From contig JBBBDQ010001918.1 of assembly GCA_037127315.1 (NCBI GenBank), forward strand, positions 5,546,501 to 5,610,500: DNA of 64,000 nucleotides, given 5' to 3'. Source of the DNA: Ascarosepion bandense. Taxonomy: Eukaryota > Mollusca > Cephalopoda > Sepiida > Sepiidae. The notes beneath the pieces were generated by a model. That model did no database searches. It had not been told where the DNA came from and saw only the letters and a list, made by a program, of their open reading frames with translations. Each line of letters starts with the position of its first letter. The stretch's first letter is position 1. Both the position numbers and the translations under genes were made by a program. Below, piece after piece: positions 62,815-64,000 of the stretch.

Positions 62815-63292
62815 ATATATTTTTTAAATCGTCTCACTCCAAGCAAGGAGGTACTGCCACTGATGCGCAGGGGGCTACATAAGTGTAAATATTTAGACCA
62901 GAAGAGAATGAAGAGAACGACGGACCAGTTACAGGGGGTGTCAGAGAAAGGGCAAGAGAAGGACGGGAACACAGGTGTGAAGACTGTTGCGAAGTTAGAG
63001 AGAAATGAAAAGAAAGAGTGATGTAGAAAGAACTGGGGTCAAGTGGATAAGAGATGGGTATTGACATTGCATTTAAATTCCTGGAGGTTGTAGCCGTCAG
63101 GAAAGCAAGTATATGGAAGGGAGTTCCACAGGTGGGAAGTGTGAGAAAAGAAGCTGTTAGAGTAGAATTGTCGGGTACATTTAGTTGTTTTAGCTGTAAA
63201 AGGTTGTGAACTTGGTTGTCCGAGTAAATTCTTGTGGCGGGGTGGGCGCACCAGTGACTTAAGTTCGTCGGAGCAGAGTACGTTTTCAACCA
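62815..63292 (-). pseudogene. LINE-A 3' part
   Basis: Tail at 62818-62885 (CCACTGATGCGCAGGGGGCT), 3' UTR, then minus-strand coding 63039-63293: CSDELKSLVRPP, FYSNSFFSHTSHLWNSLPYT, CFPDGYNLQEFKCNVNTHLL. Ends near ELKSLV. Confidence 0.8.
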
Positions 63293-63778
63293 ACCTATGG
63301 CTTAGTTTAAGTTCATGTGCAAATAGGCGCTCAAGACACGGGAACTCCCTTAGGGGTCATACGTTTATCTCGATTGGTGAATTTTGTAGTTCCGATCGGC
63401 GATAGTGGTAGGTCACTAGTTTGGTATTTGAGGTATTAATATTTTATAGTCACAAACCCTAAATTAGTACGGGATTTTCTATAAACAATTTTTGTTTACT
63501 CTTTTGTACTCAGGAGCAGAAAGAGGGGGCTAAAAATTCTGGGATACATAACAAGGAAAGAGAGTTTAATTTAACACTCACAAAAGATATCGAATGCAAA
63601 ATGGTGAAGATGAAGCAACGAGCCACCTATCTGATCATTTTGTGTGAATAGATGCTGGAACTTTGTGGATTGGAGAGATGAAAAAAAAACATTACGAAGA
63701 GTGACAAGGGATAATAACTAGCGAAAGACTATGATCGCCGAGGGGGCATGATCCATAAAATAAATAAATGAATAAATC
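63293..63778. other. Unassigned stretch including the repeat shared with 11.9-12.1 kb
   Basis: 63560-63740 resembles 11890-12110 (TTAACACTCACAAAAGATAT, TTTGTGTGAATAGATGCTGG, GATTGGAGAGATG). The rest is unassigned. Confidence 0.4.
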
Positions 63779-63950
63779 CCGGTTCACACTCCACCCACGT
63801 CTATTGTACAGGTGTAGAGGCTCATCCCTTGTTCCCTGTTCAGCATGTGGTTTCCGGCTTTCTTTTTTCCAATTTTTTCACTCTTACGTAGCCCCCTGCA
63901 CAACAGTGGCGTTAACCCCTTGCTCGGGGTGATATGATTAAAAAAAAAAA
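63779..63950 (+). mobile_element. SINE-A, 5'-truncated
   Basis: From CCCGGTTCACACTCCACCC to tail and poly(A) (CTCGGGGTGATATGATT then A10). A 67-aa minus-strand ORF is a shadow. Confidence 0.8.
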
Positions 63951-63967
63951 TACACGTATATATACAT

Positions 63968-64000
63968 GGATGTGCTTTGTGATGCAATGGATATCGGCTC
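63968..64000 (+). mobile_element. SINE-B head, cut by window end
   Basis: GATGTGCTTTGTGATGCAAT then GGATATCGGCTC: only the A-box region is in the window. Confidence 0.75.

Overview
The window reads as repeat-saturated, AT-rich animal intergenic or intronic DNA. The most likely source is a coleoid cephalopod, probably an octopus. That is an inference from the mix of tRNA-headed SINEs, jockey/CR1-like and RTE LINEs, Penelope-like fragments and abundant (AT)n, (TATC)n and (CTTT)n microsatellites. I see no bacterial-type gene, no rRNA, no functional tRNA, no CRISPR array and no host exon I can defend. Nearly every coding stretch is a decayed transposon.

Family names used here: LINE-A is a jockey/CR1-like LINE (about 15 fragments, one with RT motifs at 49.8-50.9 kb). 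RTE is an RTE-like LINE (3.8, 27.8, 38.9, 43.2, 47.3-48.7 kb). REL-LINE is an R4/Dong-like LINE with a restriction-like endonuclease (20.8, 36.4 kb). SINE-A is a ~200-bp element whose last ~60 bp match the LINE-A 3' end. SINE-B is a ~310-bp tRNA-headed SINE. SINE-C is a tRNA-headed element carrying a hammerhead-like core. SINE-D has an 88-nt class-II-tRNA-like head. PLE denotes Penelope-like sequence (GIY-YIG remnant at 35.7-36.1 kb). Element P is a non-coding repeat ending in a hammerhead ribozyme.

Layout: 0-9 kb holds a hAT-like end, LINE-A, SINE-A and microsatellites. 9-14 kb has a foldback with twin hammerhead motifs, a 140-bp tandem array, and an element P copy split by a LINE-A, with two well-formed hammerheads. 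15.3-19.1 kb is a ~1-kb polypurine block followed by a ~2.7-kb polypyrimidine block. 19.2-19.35 kb is a small cluster of promoter-type motifs. 20-26.3 kb has a 94-bp-arm foldback, REL-LINE, a 353-bp tandem duplication with a SINE in one copy, LINE-A copies and a SINE-A concatemer. 26.5-31.2 kb is a cluster of element P copies with nested RTE and SINE-A. 31.3-39.6 kb is PLE, SINE-D and foldback territory. 40-50.9 kb has TATC arrays, tandem LINE-A, SINE-C inverted pairs, RTE pieces and a Helitron end. 52-57.3 kb has SINE-D inverted pairs around a hammerhead, a near-complete mariner with 29/31-matching TIRs, and a Tc1/mariner-like remnant. 60-62.1 kb is a ~95-bp satellite derived from a LINE-A 3' end. 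The rest is SINE and LINE pieces.

The most interesting signal is a dispersed set of hammerhead-ribozyme elements. Four have a CUGANGA/GAAA core with stems I-III formed (13741, 14004, 28641, 52434). Others are decayed, or sit in near-perfect foldbacks next to (AT)n tracts, several followed by a conserved GCTC...GAGC hairpin. Hammerheads are known from Penelope-like pLTRs and retrozymes, and a PLE GIY-YIG remnant is present. The foldback plus (AT)n plus hairpin architecture, and a tRNA-headed SINE with a hammerhead-like core, look less familiar.
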